The notes beneath the pieces are model-generated. The model did not search any database and was not told the origin of the DNA. It saw nothing but the letters and a program-made list of their open reading frames with translations. The translations under genes and the position numbers were made by a program. A stretch of 64,000 nt of DNA from Porticoccus litoralis (lineage in GTDB: Bacteria > Pseudomonadota > Gammaproteobacteria > Pseudomonadales > Porticoccaceae), in NCBI RefSeq assembly GCF_030676955.1, contig NZ_JAUUUU010000001.1, positions 496,001-560,000 on the forward strand, read 5' to 3'. Positions 26,460 to 34,781 of the stretch are shown in pieces. The first letter of the stretch is position 1; each line of letters opens with the position of its first letter.

Positions 26460-28523
26460 ATGTCAGACCCATTCTCAGAGCCACCTCCAGACTCCGTGCA
26501 ACAGGCCGCCATCCACTGGGATGAGCAGGGCCAGCCGCTGTCCGATGCCTTTGATGATGTGTATTTCTCCAAGGCCAGTGGCATTGAAGAAACCCGTTAT
26601 GTATTCCTGCAGCACAACGGCTTGCCTCAGCGCTGGCGTGAGTTCCCACAGACACAGTTCACCATCGGCGAAACCGGTTTTGGCACGGGCCTTAACTTCC
26701 TCACCGTCGCCGCCAGTTGGCTACAACAGGTCGATGACCCAAACGCCCGGCTACATTTTGTCTCGGCAGAAAAATATCCGCTGTCAAAAAACGACCTCGA
26801 AAAAGCCCTGGCGCTGTGGCCAGAGTTATCGCCACTGGCCGCCGAGCTGACTGAACAATACCCACCCCCGGTGGCAGGCATCCATCGCCTTTACCTGGCA
26901 GACCAGCGCATCGTCCTGACCCTGTTATATGGCGATGCCGGGGAGATGTTCACCAGTCTCAAAGGCACTGACCACCCATTGTTTCGACGAGCTGGCAACC
27001 CGCGCATCGACGCCTGGTTTCTGGATGGTTTCGCCCCGGCAAAAAACCCGGCCATGTGGAGCGACGAACTGTTTCAGGCCATCGCCGATTTGAGCGGACC
27101 CGGCACCACCTTCAGTACCTTTACCGCTGCGGGAATCGTGCGCCGCGGTTTGCAGGCAGTCGGTTTCGAGGTACAGAAAGTGCAGGGCTTCGGCCACAAG
27201 CGGGACATGCTCTGCGGGCAAATGGACGAACCCATCAGCGAGTCAGCAACAGAGAAAGATTGGCTACCAGCGACCTACAACGCCAAACACCAGCCACCCT
27301 GGTATCTGGCACCCCAATTCAAACGCCCGAAATCCGCTCTGGTGCTGGGCGGTGGTATCGCAGGCTGTGCAACGGCAAGAGCTTTGGCGGAACGTGGTAT
27401 TGCCGTCACCCTGATTGAACGCCACGATGAGCTGGCACAAGAGGGCTCCGGTAATCCCCAAGGGATCATTTACCCCAAACTGTCCAACAAGCACTCCCCC
27501 CTGGCGCAATTCGGCCTGATGGCACTGCTCCATGCCAGCCGCTATCACCAACAATTTCTGAACAATGGCGGCAGCCGTTGCGGGGTGCTGGTGCTGCCGG
27601 AAACAGACCGGGACCGGCAAACATTTCAGGAAATTGCCACGCAGTTCCCCCCTCAACTGGTCCAGTTGGTCAAGGGCACAGCCTTGAGCGATGTAGCAGG
27701 AATAGACCTCAGCGCCGAAACGGGGCTGTTTTTCCCGCAACTGGGCTGGATCAACCCACCCGAGGCCTGTGAGTCACTGGCACAACACCCGCTGATTGAA
27801 CGGCGCACCGCGCACATTGAACGCCTTATCTATGTAGATGAATGCTGGCGGGCGCTGGATGAAGCTGATAACCCAGTGGCAGAGGCGCCGGTAACAATTA
27901 TCGCCACTGCATACCACAGCAACCGCTTCGAGCAGACCAGCCACCTACCGTTAAAACAGATTCGTGGCCAGATCAGCTGCCTGCCCGCCACGGCAGATAG
28001 CCGAAACCTGAAAACCGTTATCTGCGGCGAGGGCTATTTGGCTCCCGCCAATAACGGCACCCATACTCTGGGCGCCACCTACAATATCGGCGAGACCAGT
28101 AGCGACGTCCGCACCGAGGACCACCAAACAAATTTGCAGCAATTGGCAAGAACCGATGCCACAGCAGCGGCACTGTTTACATCCGTAAACCCCGAACAAC
28201 TTGATGGCCGCGCCGCCTTCCGCTGCACCACACCGGATTACCTGCCCATTGCAGGGCCAGCACCGAAATTTGAGGAATTCCTGGAAAGCTATTCACTGCT
28301 GCGCAAAAACGCCCGCTCCCACATTCCCGTTGCAAGCCCGGCCTGGCCGGGGCTATACCTGAATTGTGGCCACGGCTCCCGAGGCATGAGCTATGCCCCG
28401 CTGTGCGCGGAATTAATTGCCAGTGAGATTTGCCGGGAGGTTCCACCCCTGTCACTGCCATTGCGACAGGCAGTGCATCCGGGACGGTTTATTATTCGGG
28501 ATATGAAAAGGGGTCGACTATAA
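26460..28523 (+). CDS. mnmC: Bifunctional tRNA mnm5s2U34 enzyme MnmC
   Basis: Completes mnm5(s2)U34 synthesis: the C-terminal FAD oxidase turns cmnm5U to nm5U and the N-terminal SAM methyltransferase makes mnm5U. Both domains are present in 687 residues: methyltransferase about 1-255 (FTIGETGFGTGLNFL motif I; DAWFLDGFAPAKNPAMWSDELF) and oxidase about 285-680 starting at LVLGGGIAGCATARALAERG (FAD-binding). Length matches E. coli MnmC (668). It is a full fusion, with no sign of frameshift. Confidence 0.95.
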   Translation: MSDPFSEPPPDSVQQAAIHWDEQGQPLSDAFDDVYFSKASGIEETRYVFLQHNGLPQRWREFPQTQFTIGETGFGTGLNFLTVAASWLQQVDDPNARLHFVSAEKYPLSKNDLEKALALWPELSPLAAELTEQYPPPVAGIHRLYLADQRIVLTLLYGDAGEMFTSLKGTDHPLFRRAGNPRIDAWFLDGFAPAKNPAMWSDELFQAIADLSGPGTTFSTFTAAGIVRRGLQAVGFEVQKVQGFGHKRDMLCGQMDEPISESATEKDWLPATYNAKHQPPWYLAPQFKRPKSALVLGGGIAGCATARALAERGIAVTLIERHDELAQEGSGNPQGIIYPKLSNKHSPLAQFGLMALLHASRYHQQFLNNGGSRCGVLVLPETDRDRQTFQEIATQFPPQLVQLVKGTALSDVAGIDLSAETGLFFPQLGWINPPEACESLAQHPLIERRTAHIERLIYVDECWRALDEADNPVAEAPVTIIATAYHSNRFEQTSHLPLKQIRGQISCLPATADSRNLKTVICGEGYLAPANNGTHTLGATYNIGETSSDVRTEDHQTNLQQLARTDATAAALFTSVNPEQLDGRAAFRCTTPDYLPIAGPAPKFEEFLESYSLLRKNARSHIPVASPAWPGLYLNCGHGSRGMSYAPLCAELIASEICREVPPLSLPLRQAVHPGRFIIRDMKRGRL

Positions 28524-28560
28524 CCCTAGCAAATTTCAATCTCGCCAAATATTGTGTTTA

Positions 28561-28959
28561 TCACATACAGACAGCAAGACTTTGCGTTTTACCTTCTGGG
28601 TTGGTCAAATCACCTGAAACCAAATCGATTTGGTTTATTTTCATTAATGAGACCAATTCTAGAGTACAAAATTTTGTCTCCCATAGCTCTGTCCTTGCTC
28701 GGTTAGCAATAAATGCTTTCTGATCTTTATCCGCATTTGGCAAAGACATTAATTCTGTCAAGGCAGTCCTAAAAGTTAATTTATAAGCCCTTAGTGGAAA
28801 TTCTGTTGTCTTTATTACAGAAACAAACCTAACAGCTCCATTTTCAGTTGATTCTGAGAGTCTATATCCATAACTTTTTAAGCTCTCTAATGTATCTTCA
28901 GCATATAAATCTGTACTACCTAAAGAGAGAAACAAGACACATAACAATATTTTCTTCAC
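28561..28959 (-). CDS. Small exported protein of unknown function
   Basis: Not recognised. 132 residues, GTG start at 28959 with AGGAGG six bases upstream. A clear signal peptide (KKILLCVLFLSLGSTDLYA, cleaved near residue 20) precedes a mature domain with two cysteines (in KFCTLELV and at the C-terminus, AVCM) that could form a disulfide in the periplasm. The gene is visibly AT-richer than mnmC and DUF502 on either side, which suggests a more recent arrival. It is followed within 40 bases by the mnmC end on the other strand. Confidence 0.8.
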   Translation of the reverse strand: MKKILLCVLFLSLGSTDLYAEDTLESLKSYGYRLSESTENGAVRFVSVIKTTEFPLRAYKLTFRTALTELMSLPNADKDQKAFIANRARTELWETKFCTLELVSLMKINQIDLVSGDLTNPEGKTQSLAVCM

Positions 28960-28976
28960 GAATTCCTCCTTGATTT

Positions 28977-29627
28977 TTACTCTTCGTAGTCCGCCAGCCT
29001 TTTCTTAGCTTCGCGTTTATTTTTCTCAAGCATTTCAGCCGAGCCGGAGCCGCAAGAGATGATGGTGCGCATGGCCTCTTCCACCGTCACATGAGGCAAC
29101 AACTGCACACAGTTCTCCGGCAAATGATAAGTCAGACCAGAGGTCGGAATTGGTGCAGTGGGCACAAACACCGTAAAAGCGCCATCGGGGTGACGACTGG
29201 TAACAATGGCGGTGACGGTGGTCGGCGAATCCGGGCCAAAAATTTTTGCCAGTGCCGCCTGTCCCTTGAGCAGGCTGTCCTCGCTGCCACCTCCCAGCAA
29301 TTGGGAAACAATTTCACGAATAGTGCGATAACCCGGTGCCAGCTTCGCCAGCCAGCCATCCAGATGGCCGTGCATCCAGCCACCGAGGCGGGTTTTGATC
29401 AGCAGCCCCACCACGAAACAGGCGCCAAGAATAATCCCCAGCACCGCCAGGAAGGCAACAAACTCGTTCAGCGCCGTTTCCTGCTGCAACAGCCCGGTGA
29501 GCGGACTGATGAGATCGGAAATCACCCCAAACAACCACACGAAGATCATCGCCAGCAGCGCGATGGGGAGCACTACCATCAACCCACCCAGAATTGTCAG
29601 GGTAAGAAATGATCGAACACGTTGCAT
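28977..29627 (-). CDS. DUF502 family membrane protein
   Basis: A 216-residue inner-membrane protein of the DUF502 family: two N-terminal helices (about 8-30, 54-77), then a soluble domain containing PGYRTIREIVSQLLGGG and FVPTAPIPTSGLTYHLPENCVQLLPHVTVEEAMRTIISCG, the family's most conserved segments. Function is unknown. The C-terminal tail is rich in Lys/Arg/Glu. It lies upstream of the small exported protein gene on the same strand, 17 bases apart, so the two may share a transcript. Confidence 0.88.
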   Translation of the reverse strand: MQRVRSFLTLTILGGLMVVLPIALLAMIFVWLFGVISDLISPLTGLLQQETALNEFVAFLAVLGIILGACFVVGLLIKTRLGGWMHGHLDGWLAKLAPGYRTIREIVSQLLGGGSEDSLLKGQAALAKIFGPDSPTTVTAIVTSRHPDGAFTVFVPTAPIPTSGLTYHLPENCVQLLPHVTVEEAMRTIISCGSGSAEMLEKNKREAKKRLADYEE

Positions 29628-29744
29628 GGTCTATCCTCAAAACAGATATCGGCGGGGCCGGAGAAACACGGCGGAGTTGATGTCTATCAAATCAGAATTG
29701 CCTCAGCACATCTACACTGGGCGCACAAAAATGGAGAGCACAAC

Positions 29745-29939
29745 ATGAAAACCAATGTCGGAACTGTCGACCGAGTCATTCGCATTGTGGCCGGACTGGT
29801 GTTAATTGCACTGGTATTTGTGGGCCCGCAAACACCCTGGGGCTGGATTGGTATCGTGCCTCTGGCAACCGGCCTGATCAGCAATTGTCCGCTCTATTCC
29901 ATACTTGGGCTAAGCACCTGCCCAATGAAGAAAGGGTAA
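29745..29939 (+). CDS. DUF2892 (YgaP-like transmembrane) protein
   Basis: A 64-residue protein beginning MKTNVGTVDRVIRIVAGLVLI, the start typical of DUF2892, with two hydrophobic segments and the terminal NCPLYSILGLSTCPMKKG with two Cys, as in the membrane tail of the rhodanese YgaP. Here the tail stands alone with no rhodanese domain. It may act in sulfur or metal handling, but that is inference. ATG 29745 is preceded by GGAGAGCACAAC. Confidence 0.87.
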   Translation: MKTNVGTVDRVIRIVAGLVLIALVFVGPQTPWGWIGIVPLATGLISNCPLYSILGLSTCPMKKG

Positions 29940-30014
29940 AAGTAGCGAAACAACAATCCAGATAAGGGAAGGAAAGGGTCGCCCGCCGGGCAATACCGCC
30001 TTCCTTTATTTTTT

Positions 30015-30299
30015 CTATTTCTTTCCCGGTTCGTCTGATCCTTTACCGTAAACCAGCTCACCCACAATTTTCTGGGCAATCTTCTTTTTCAGTTCGACCA
30101 GGCCCACTTCGTCCGTAGCGCCCTTCAGAAAATAGATTTCGTAAACTTCCTGAGCCTTGTAAGCAGCGCGTAACTCCGGGTGCTTGGCAAGCGCGGCATT
30201 CTTCTCATCGTTTAAGAAGCTCTCCAGCAGCTCGTTATATTTTTTATCTTTGGCTTCAGCAGAATCTTCCGCCGGCTGCTCCGGTGTGGGTGGAACCAT
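30015..30299 (-). CDS. Small charged protein of unknown function
   Basis: Not recognised. About 94 residues from ATG 30299 (AAGG nine bases upstream); an in-frame start at 30335 would add 12 residues. It is Lys/Glu-rich, soluble and probably helical (AKDKKYNELLESFLNDEKNAALAKHPELRAAYKAQEVYEIY). No signal peptide or known motif was seen. Confidence 0.6.
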   Translation of the reverse strand: MVPPTPEQPAEDSAEAKDKKYNELLESFLNDEKNAALAKHPELRAAYKAQEVYEIYFLKGATDEVGLVELKKKIAQKIVGELVYGKGSDEPGKK

Positions 30300-30548
30300 T
30301 GTTTGAACCTTCTCAACTATCAGCGCCCTGACCATACCCTATCAAGCGGGCAATAGGCCTCAGCCAGTGACACCACCTTTCAGGGAGGCCGCCAGAATAC
30401 AACATTTACCATGTGGGGAAAAAACACTCTGATGCCTTCGTCTGAACTCGTGACCCTGTACTAATAGGCGCGGCTGATCCAGGTCAATAAGGTCGCTGTT
30501 GGGGAAGCGCACTATGAAAAGAGAGAACCATCAACCAGGAGTAAATGA

Positions 30549-31025
30549 ATGATCAATTACGTAAAAGGCGACATCCTTCAGAGCAAAGCACAACTGATTG
30601 TCCACAGCGTGGCACCCAATGACAATTTTGGTCAGGGGCTGGCGCTTTCCCTCAGAGAACAGTGGCCTGCCATGTACAAGGACTTTCGCCATTTCTGCCA
30701 GGTTAGCCACCCAAAATCAGGGGATATCTGGGTATGGGCCGGAGCAAGCGGCACGCGCATTGCCGCGCTGCTGACCCAAGAAGCCGCCTACGGCCACGGC
30801 GAAAAGCCGGGCAAATCCAGTCTGCCCCATGTCAATCACAGTCTGCGCGCACTGCGCCAGGAAATCGAAAAGGAGGGTGTGACCAGTGTCGCCCTACCCA
30901 AGCTGGCGACCGGTGTTGGCGGACTCGACTGGGATGACGTCAAACCCCTGATTGAGAATCACCTGGGCGACTGTGGTGCGGCGATTGAGGTTTATGAGAC
31001 ATATGTGGCTGGGGAAGTGGCTTGA
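30549..31025 (+). CDS. Macro-domain protein (ADP-ribose binding/hydrolysing)
   Basis: A 158-residue stand-alone macro domain. The N-terminal MINYVKGDILQSKAQLIVHSVAPNDNFGQGLA corresponds to the ADP-ribose adenine/ribose-binding strands and loop; the phosphate-binding loop is PKLATGVGGLDWDDVK. The GVGGLDW form resembles the ALC1/DarG-like macro class, members of which remove ADP-ribose from proteins or DNA. ATG 30549 follows AGGAG. It ends 15 bases from the boundary of the SEFIR gene cassette and faces it convergently, so the two are not an operon; a functional link through NAD/ADP-ribose chemistry is only a thought. Confidence 0.9.
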   Translation: MINYVKGDILQSKAQLIVHSVAPNDNFGQGLALSLREQWPAMYKDFRHFCQVSHPKSGDIWVWAGASGTRIAALLTQEAAYGHGEKPGKSSLPHVNHSLRALRQEIEKEGVTSVALPKLATGVGGLDWDDVKPLIENHLGDCGAAIEVYETYVAGEVA

Positions 31026-31039
31026 TAGGTAGCTATTAA

Positions 31040-31103
31040 CGCTCGGCTCTGGGGCTGCATGGAGCGCAGCATAATGCAGTCCCTAGCAGCCGCTTGTTAA
31101 GTG
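31040..31103 (-). repeat. attC-like recombination site of the SEFIR cassette
   Basis: On the minus strand R''-like CACTTAAC is followed by AAGCGGCTGCTAGGGACTGCAT, which pairs imperfectly with ATGCAGCCCCAGAGCCG. Paired blocks are CGGCT with AGCCG and CTGCAT with ATGCAG; GGG pairs with CCC between them. Unpaired bases remain on one arm, as in attC extrahelical bases. Length with the cassette's own leading TTAAGTG is about 70, within the known attC range. The right end here is GCG|TTAATAG, the G|TT junction with the neighbouring sequence. Confidence 0.68.
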
Positions 31104-31105
31104 CT

Positions 31106-32191
31106 TTATTCACGACCAAATACGACAATATCTTCATCATTCGGGTTTTTTATAACATCCGATTTGGTTCTAAAATGCACTTTCTTCTTTTCTATAAGAT
31201 TATGAAACTCAGGTTGCAGTTGCCCATCTATTACTTTGATATTTGTGATGTAGTATTTCTTAAAATAGTTATAGGCATGTTTGAATACTTCAAGGTTTTT
31301 AGAGCCTACTGGAGGATTCATTTCATGTATACGAGTAACCCCCACAAAAAGCGATTCATGTGGGTTTAAACCTGCCGATTCCATTTTGTTTACGATTGCC
31401 TGCCACTCAGATCCAATGTGAACCTTATAGTCTAAAGGGGCTTTATCAGATATTTCTCCAATAAAACTAAGTCTGATTTCATCTTCACTATCTACATCAC
31501 CAAACTGTTTTTTTAATGATGAAAATATTTCTTCTCCAGCAGCATCATCTTCGAATACAAACCCCGCAATAGGAGCAGCTTGCAAGCTTGGATCGCTTAC
31601 AAATGCCATCCCTCTCCACTTCGCCTTATTCCACAAATCAACGTCTATTATGCTACTAAAAAACATTGATTTTCTTTCTTTAGGGTCAAGAGGTTTTATG
31701 GATGCTTCAACTTCCGGCTCTGTACCCAAATCTGGTCTTTTTGATTTTGAAAGACCCAATATTCTATTCTTTAATTTTTCTAAGCTTTCTTGGTTATTGA
31801 ATTGATAATATGTATATGGTTGCAAAGGAAGAGGAATATGCTTTGTATCGGCATTATTCGCTATGATTGGAATGTATTTGTCGTTTTTTGAATTTAGAGT
31901 ATACAGGTGCTGAAGAATTAAAGTTGTTTCCCATTTTACGCCAAGGCCGCTCTCATCCCCTGAATGATCATTTGCTCTTTTATATAACAACTCAGAGCAA
32001 ACAACCAATACGTAATCGGCTTGCTGGATTTGTCTCGCCATCCATTTGGGCCACCCTTCCTGGGGAGCTTCTTCATATTGGTCAATTTCTGAATCAATGC
32101 CTTTGCTGCGCAGATAATTAGATAGAGATAAAACAGAATCCGAGAGCTGCTCAGACTCGTGCGCGTAACTAATAAATACCTTTTTTGTCAT
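31106..32191 (-). CDS. SEFIR-domain protein with uncharacterised C-terminal domain
   Basis: A 361-residue cytosolic protein. Residues about 3-145 are a SEFIR domain (TIR relative): KVFISYAHES box 1, the GIDSEIDQYEEAPQEGWPKWM segment, QADYVLVVCSELLYKR, and a conserved Glu (residue 88) in VKWETTLILQHLY. SEFIR proteins in bacteria have been reported as single-gene anti-phage defence that depletes NAD. After a linker (about 146-175), residues 176-361 form a second domain that I do not recognise (DVDLWNKAKWRGMAFVSDPS ... SLFVGVTRIHEMNPP), perhaps the sensor. The gene is much more AT-rich than its neighbours and is enclosed by integron cassette boundaries. ATG 32191 has GGGA nine bases upstream. 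Defence is inferred, not shown. Confidence 0.85.
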   Translation of the reverse strand: MTKKVFISYAHESEQLSDSVLSLSNYLRSKGIDSEIDQYEEAPQEGWPKWMARQIQQADYVLVVCSELLYKRANDHSGDESGLGVKWETTLILQHLYTLNSKNDKYIPIIANNADTKHIPLPLQPYTYYQFNNQESLEKLKNRILGLSKSKRPDLGTEPEVEASIKPLDPKERKSMFFSSIIDVDLWNKAKWRGMAFVSDPSLQAAPIAGFVFEDDAAGEEIFSSLKKQFGDVDSEDEIRLSFIGEISDKAPLDYKVHIGSEWQAIVNKMESAGLNPHESLFVGVTRIHEMNPPVGSKNLEVFKHAYNYFKKYYITNIKVIDGQLQPEFHNLIEKKKVHFRTKSDVIKNPNDEDIVVFGRE

Positions 32192-32233
32192 TTTCTATCC
32201 CAGATTACTTATATAGCAGACTAGACACTTAAC

Positions 32234-32542
32234 AGTCTGTTTATGAGGCCTTCGGCCTCATAATCATTATTATCGGGGCGCCTTGATAACAAGTTATCGG
32301 GGCAACCCAAAAAAATATAACCCATTGATTAAAATAGAATAAGTGTTTTTCAGCTCTATTGGCTAATCAATTATCAGGGCAAATATTTACTGTGTGACCA
32401 AAAAAAGATGGGAATGGTGAACAGGCCTTCCACTGGTCTTTTTTCAAGGAGGAGTGTCACCATTCCTTTGGTCTGCCAACGATTAAGCCATAACTCCCGC
32501 CGCTACAAAAGTCCCTGATTGTGCGCCATGCCGGATGCCCGC
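32234..32542. other. Non-coding stretch with hairpins and repeats upstream of the SEFIR cassette
   Basis: No gene found. It holds a perfect 10-bp stem with TTC loop (TTATGAGGCC, 32241-32263), the sequence TTATCGGGGC twice (32270-32279 and 32294-32303) and a variant TTATCAGGGC (32371-32380), the palindrome GATAAC-AA-GTTATC (32285-32298), and an inverted repeat GGAATGGTGA / TCACCATTCC (32411-32420, 32457-32466). The first part is AT-rich like the cassette; composition returns to the genomic norm near 32470. Confidence 0.75.
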
Positions 32543-33463
32543 TCAGTGCTCCACAGCCTGCTCATTATCTGCTTGCGGTTTTTTGCCCCTCGCCAATAAC
32601 ACCCACAACTTCTGGTGAATCACCAGCGCCACCAGAATCAGCCCCGCCCCCGCCAGCATGGTCAGGGTGACGACTTCATCCACCGCCCAGACGCCGAGCA
32701 GCATCGCCAGAATCGGGGTGATCAGCGGTATCAGCGACACGGTTTCTACCGCCATGTGGTTGAGGATGTAGTAATAGGCAGCAAAGCCCACCAGTGAGGC
32801 AAACAGTGACAGGTACAACAGGGATGCCAACCCTATTGGCGTGTAATGGATGGGGCCGACACCAGTAATGGCCACCCAAGTAATCAGCAACCCCGGCAGT
32901 GAAAATGCCATGGACCCCAGGGCCTGCTCCATCGGCGGCACGGTCATGGTTTTATTGAGCTTTTTTATCAGCAGAGAACTGGAGGAAAACACGACATTGG
33001 ACAGCAACATCAGCCCGATGCCGATGGCGCCGTGCTCCCCCATTCTGGCGCGATCATAAAAAATGAACACCAGGCCGACCACGGCTAGCGCGATGGCCAA
33101 CAACTTGCGGGGCTGCAGGACGCTTTCCCCCAGAATTGGGCGTGTGAGCACCGCCGTGAAAAATGGCGCAAGACCAAACATCAGCGAGATCAGGCCGGAG
33201 GAAATGTAGTCCGCCGCCACGTAGATCAGTGCCATGTTAGGAAAAATACCCAGGGAGGCCGCGGCATAGAGTTTCCAGTGGCGGCGAATATTCAGACCGG
33301 CGTAACCGCCGATGGTGCAGATGACACTGCCCACCAGAACGGCGAGCAGAATCCGCAGGCTGAGGCCCGCCATGGGGCTGAAGGATTGCCCGCCCAGTTT
33401 GATTGACAGTGGTGTGGTGGCCCAGATCATGATCACCAGTAAATAGGCTAGTTGTACCCGCAT
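32543..33463 (-). CDS. EamA/DMT-family transporter
   Basis: A 306-residue inner-membrane protein with about ten hydrophobic helices in two EamA repeats (about 1-140 and 150-285). The start MRVQLAYLLVIMIWATTPLSIKLGG and the helix RPILGESVLQPRKLLAIALAVVGLVFIFYD are typical of drug/metabolite transporters. Export of an amino acid or metabolite is usual for the family; substrate is not predictable. The C-terminal tail is short and charged. It is monocistronic. Confidence 0.9.
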   Translation of the reverse strand: MRVQLAYLLVIMIWATTPLSIKLGGQSFSPMAGLSLRILLAVLVGSVICTIGGYAGLNIRRHWKLYAAASLGIFPNMALIYVAADYISSGLISLMFGLAPFFTAVLTRPILGESVLQPRKLLAIALAVVGLVFIFYDRARMGEHGAIGIGLMLLSNVVFSSSSLLIKKLNKTMTVPPMEQALGSMAFSLPGLLITWVAITGVGPIHYTPIGLASLLYLSLFASLVGFAAYYYILNHMAVETVSLIPLITPILAMLLGVWAVDEVVTLTMLAGAGLILVALVIHQKLWVLLARGKKPQADNEQAVEH

Positions 33464-33818
33464 GGGTATTCTCCCGAATACGTGCCGCTATTCCTCAATC
33501 TGGGGCCAACAACGAAAAAGGCCGCAGAGGGGTTATCTGCGGCCTTTGAAAAAATAAAAGTTCTACTAACTCATTTTTCCGCCGCACAGGGTCGCATCCA
33601 GCGCATTGCTTGCACTGGCATGGCCACAACTGGTTTGGCGAAAAACAGACACATAAAAATTGTCATTGGTTGAGTTAATGTCGTGAAACTATACCCGCAC
33701 AACTCCTGAGCGGACAAGCGAAAATGCCAAAAAATAACGTTGGCGTGGTAATAAACCAGACATACTGTCCAACCGGGCGGGCTGGTATGATAGCGACCTG
33801 TTTTTTCAACCCGATGTT
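33464..33818. other. Intergenic region between EamA and AEC transporter genes
   Basis: A divergent promoter region of about 355 bases. Apart from the terminator-like hairpin near 33520 I see no gene, RNA or clear repeat. The AT-rich stretch 33730-33760 may hold the promoter of the downstream AEC gene. Confidence 0.6.
33516..33550. terminator. Terminator-like hairpin
   Basis: Stem AAAGGCCGCAG / CTGCGGCCTTT with loop AGGGGTTAT, flanked by A-rich sequence on both sides. It lies in the upstream region of two divergent genes, an unusual place for a terminator, so it may end an upstream-derived or antisense transcript. Confidence 0.6.
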
Positions 33819-34781
33819 ATGAACGAATCCTCCCCCATTGCCCTGCTCGCCTTTGCCCTCTCCATTACCGGCCCTATTTTTCTGGTGGTGCTGCTGGGAC
33901 TGTTCCTGAAACGCATCGGCCAGGTGCCACACGAATTTGTCAAACCCGCATCCAACCTGGTGTTCAACGTCGGCCTGCCGGTGGTGTTGTTCCTGAGTAT
34001 TTACCGGGCCGATCTCAGTAATTTTGATATGGGGCTGCCACTGCTGGTGGCGGTGCCACTAACTCTGTTGCTGTTTGGCCTGTCCTGGCCAGTGGGCAAG
34101 TGGCTGACCAGCACCAGTGCGGAACAAGGCATTTTTGTGCAGGGGGCTTTTCGCGGCAATCTGGCCGTCATCGGCCTGGCCTTTTGCAACAACGCCTACG
34201 GTCAGGTGGGGCTGGCGACAGCAGCAGTGCCCATCGCCCTGTTGACGGTGCTCTACAACGTGCTGGCGGTCGTGGCACTGAACCCGCTGCAGAGTGACGA
34301 CGGCCAATCACCACTGCGACGCATGTTGCGGAATACTCTGCGCAACCCACTGCTAATCAGTATTGCGCTGGGCTTTATGATGAAGTTCAGCGGTCTGCCG
34401 CTGCCGAAATTGCTGGAGGATACCGGCAATTATTTTGCTCAGATGACATTGCCGCTGGCGCTGCTGTGCATCGGTGCTTCCATGAACCTGAGTGCGTTGT
34501 CCCACTCCGGGGCCAGTACATTGGGTGCTGCGCTGCTGAAGCTGGTGGCAATGCCGGTGCTGATTGTTAGCACTGCTGCCTGGCTGGGCGTTGAGGGAAT
34601 GGCGATGGGAATTCTGTTTTTCCTGACATCCTCACCCACCGCCGTGGCGAGTTTTATTCAGGTGCGGGCCATGGGCGGCAACGGCGAGCTGGCCGCCAAT
34701 ATGGTGGTCTTGTCGACACTACTCGGCATCCTTACCGTTACCAGCGGGCTTCTGGCACTAAAAGCCCTTGGCCTGGTCTAG
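33819..34781 (+). CDS. AEC (auxin efflux carrier) family transporter
   Basis: A 320-residue inner-membrane protein with about ten helices. The opening ALSITGPIFLVVLLGLFLKRIGQVPHEF, NLVFNVGLPVVLFLSI (conserved Asn-Pro-like crossover in the family), and FRGNLAVIGLAFCNNAYGQ are AEC hallmarks; the second half repeats the fold (LPLALLCIGASMNLSAL). Family members export organic acids such as malate. Its last 24 bases overlap the hemerythrin gene convergently. Confidence 0.9.
   Translation: MNESSPIALLAFALSITGPIFLVVLLGLFLKRIGQVPHEFVKPASNLVFNVGLPVVLFLSIYRADLSNFDMGLPLLVAVPLTLLLFGLSWPVGKWLTSTSAEQGIFVQGAFRGNLAVIGLAFCNNAYGQVGLATAAVPIALLTVLYNVLAVVALNPLQSDDGQSPLRRMLRNTLRNPLLISIALGFMMKFSGLPLPKLLEDTGNYFAQMTLPLALLCIGASMNLSALSHSGASTLGAALLKLVAMPVLIVSTAAWLGVEGMAMGILFFLTSSPTAVASFIQVRAMGGNGELAANMVVLSTLLGILTVTSGLLALKALGLV

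Larger units (their letters stand above)
31040..32232 (-). mobile_element. Integron-type gene cassette carrying the SEFIR gene
   Basis: On the minus strand the segment begins (after G at 32233) with TTAAGTG and carries one gene, then CACTTAAC starting three bases after the stop codon (31103-31096), an imperfect stem of about 56 bases, and GAGCG at 31044-31040 followed by TTAATAG. GTTAAGTG (32233-32226) and CACTTAAC are perfect reverse complements and fit the integron core sites GTTRRRY and RYYYAAC. In a circularised form they would be the R' and R'' ends of one attC. Single gene, same direction as the attC, very short flanks and AT-rich composition are all cassette traits. No integrase gene is seen in the window, so this would be a lone cassette, perhaps at a secondary site. 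Confidence 0.72.

Noticed and set aside
30549..32191. Macro and SEFIR genes as a two-gene defence operon
   Set aside because: They are convergent and the SEFIR gene has its own recombination boundaries; only a loose functional link is left as a finding.
32226..32263. A second attC site before the SEFIR cassette
   Set aside because: GTTAAGTG is present but the sequence in front of it has no complementary L arms; the nearby 10-bp stem is a simple hairpin.
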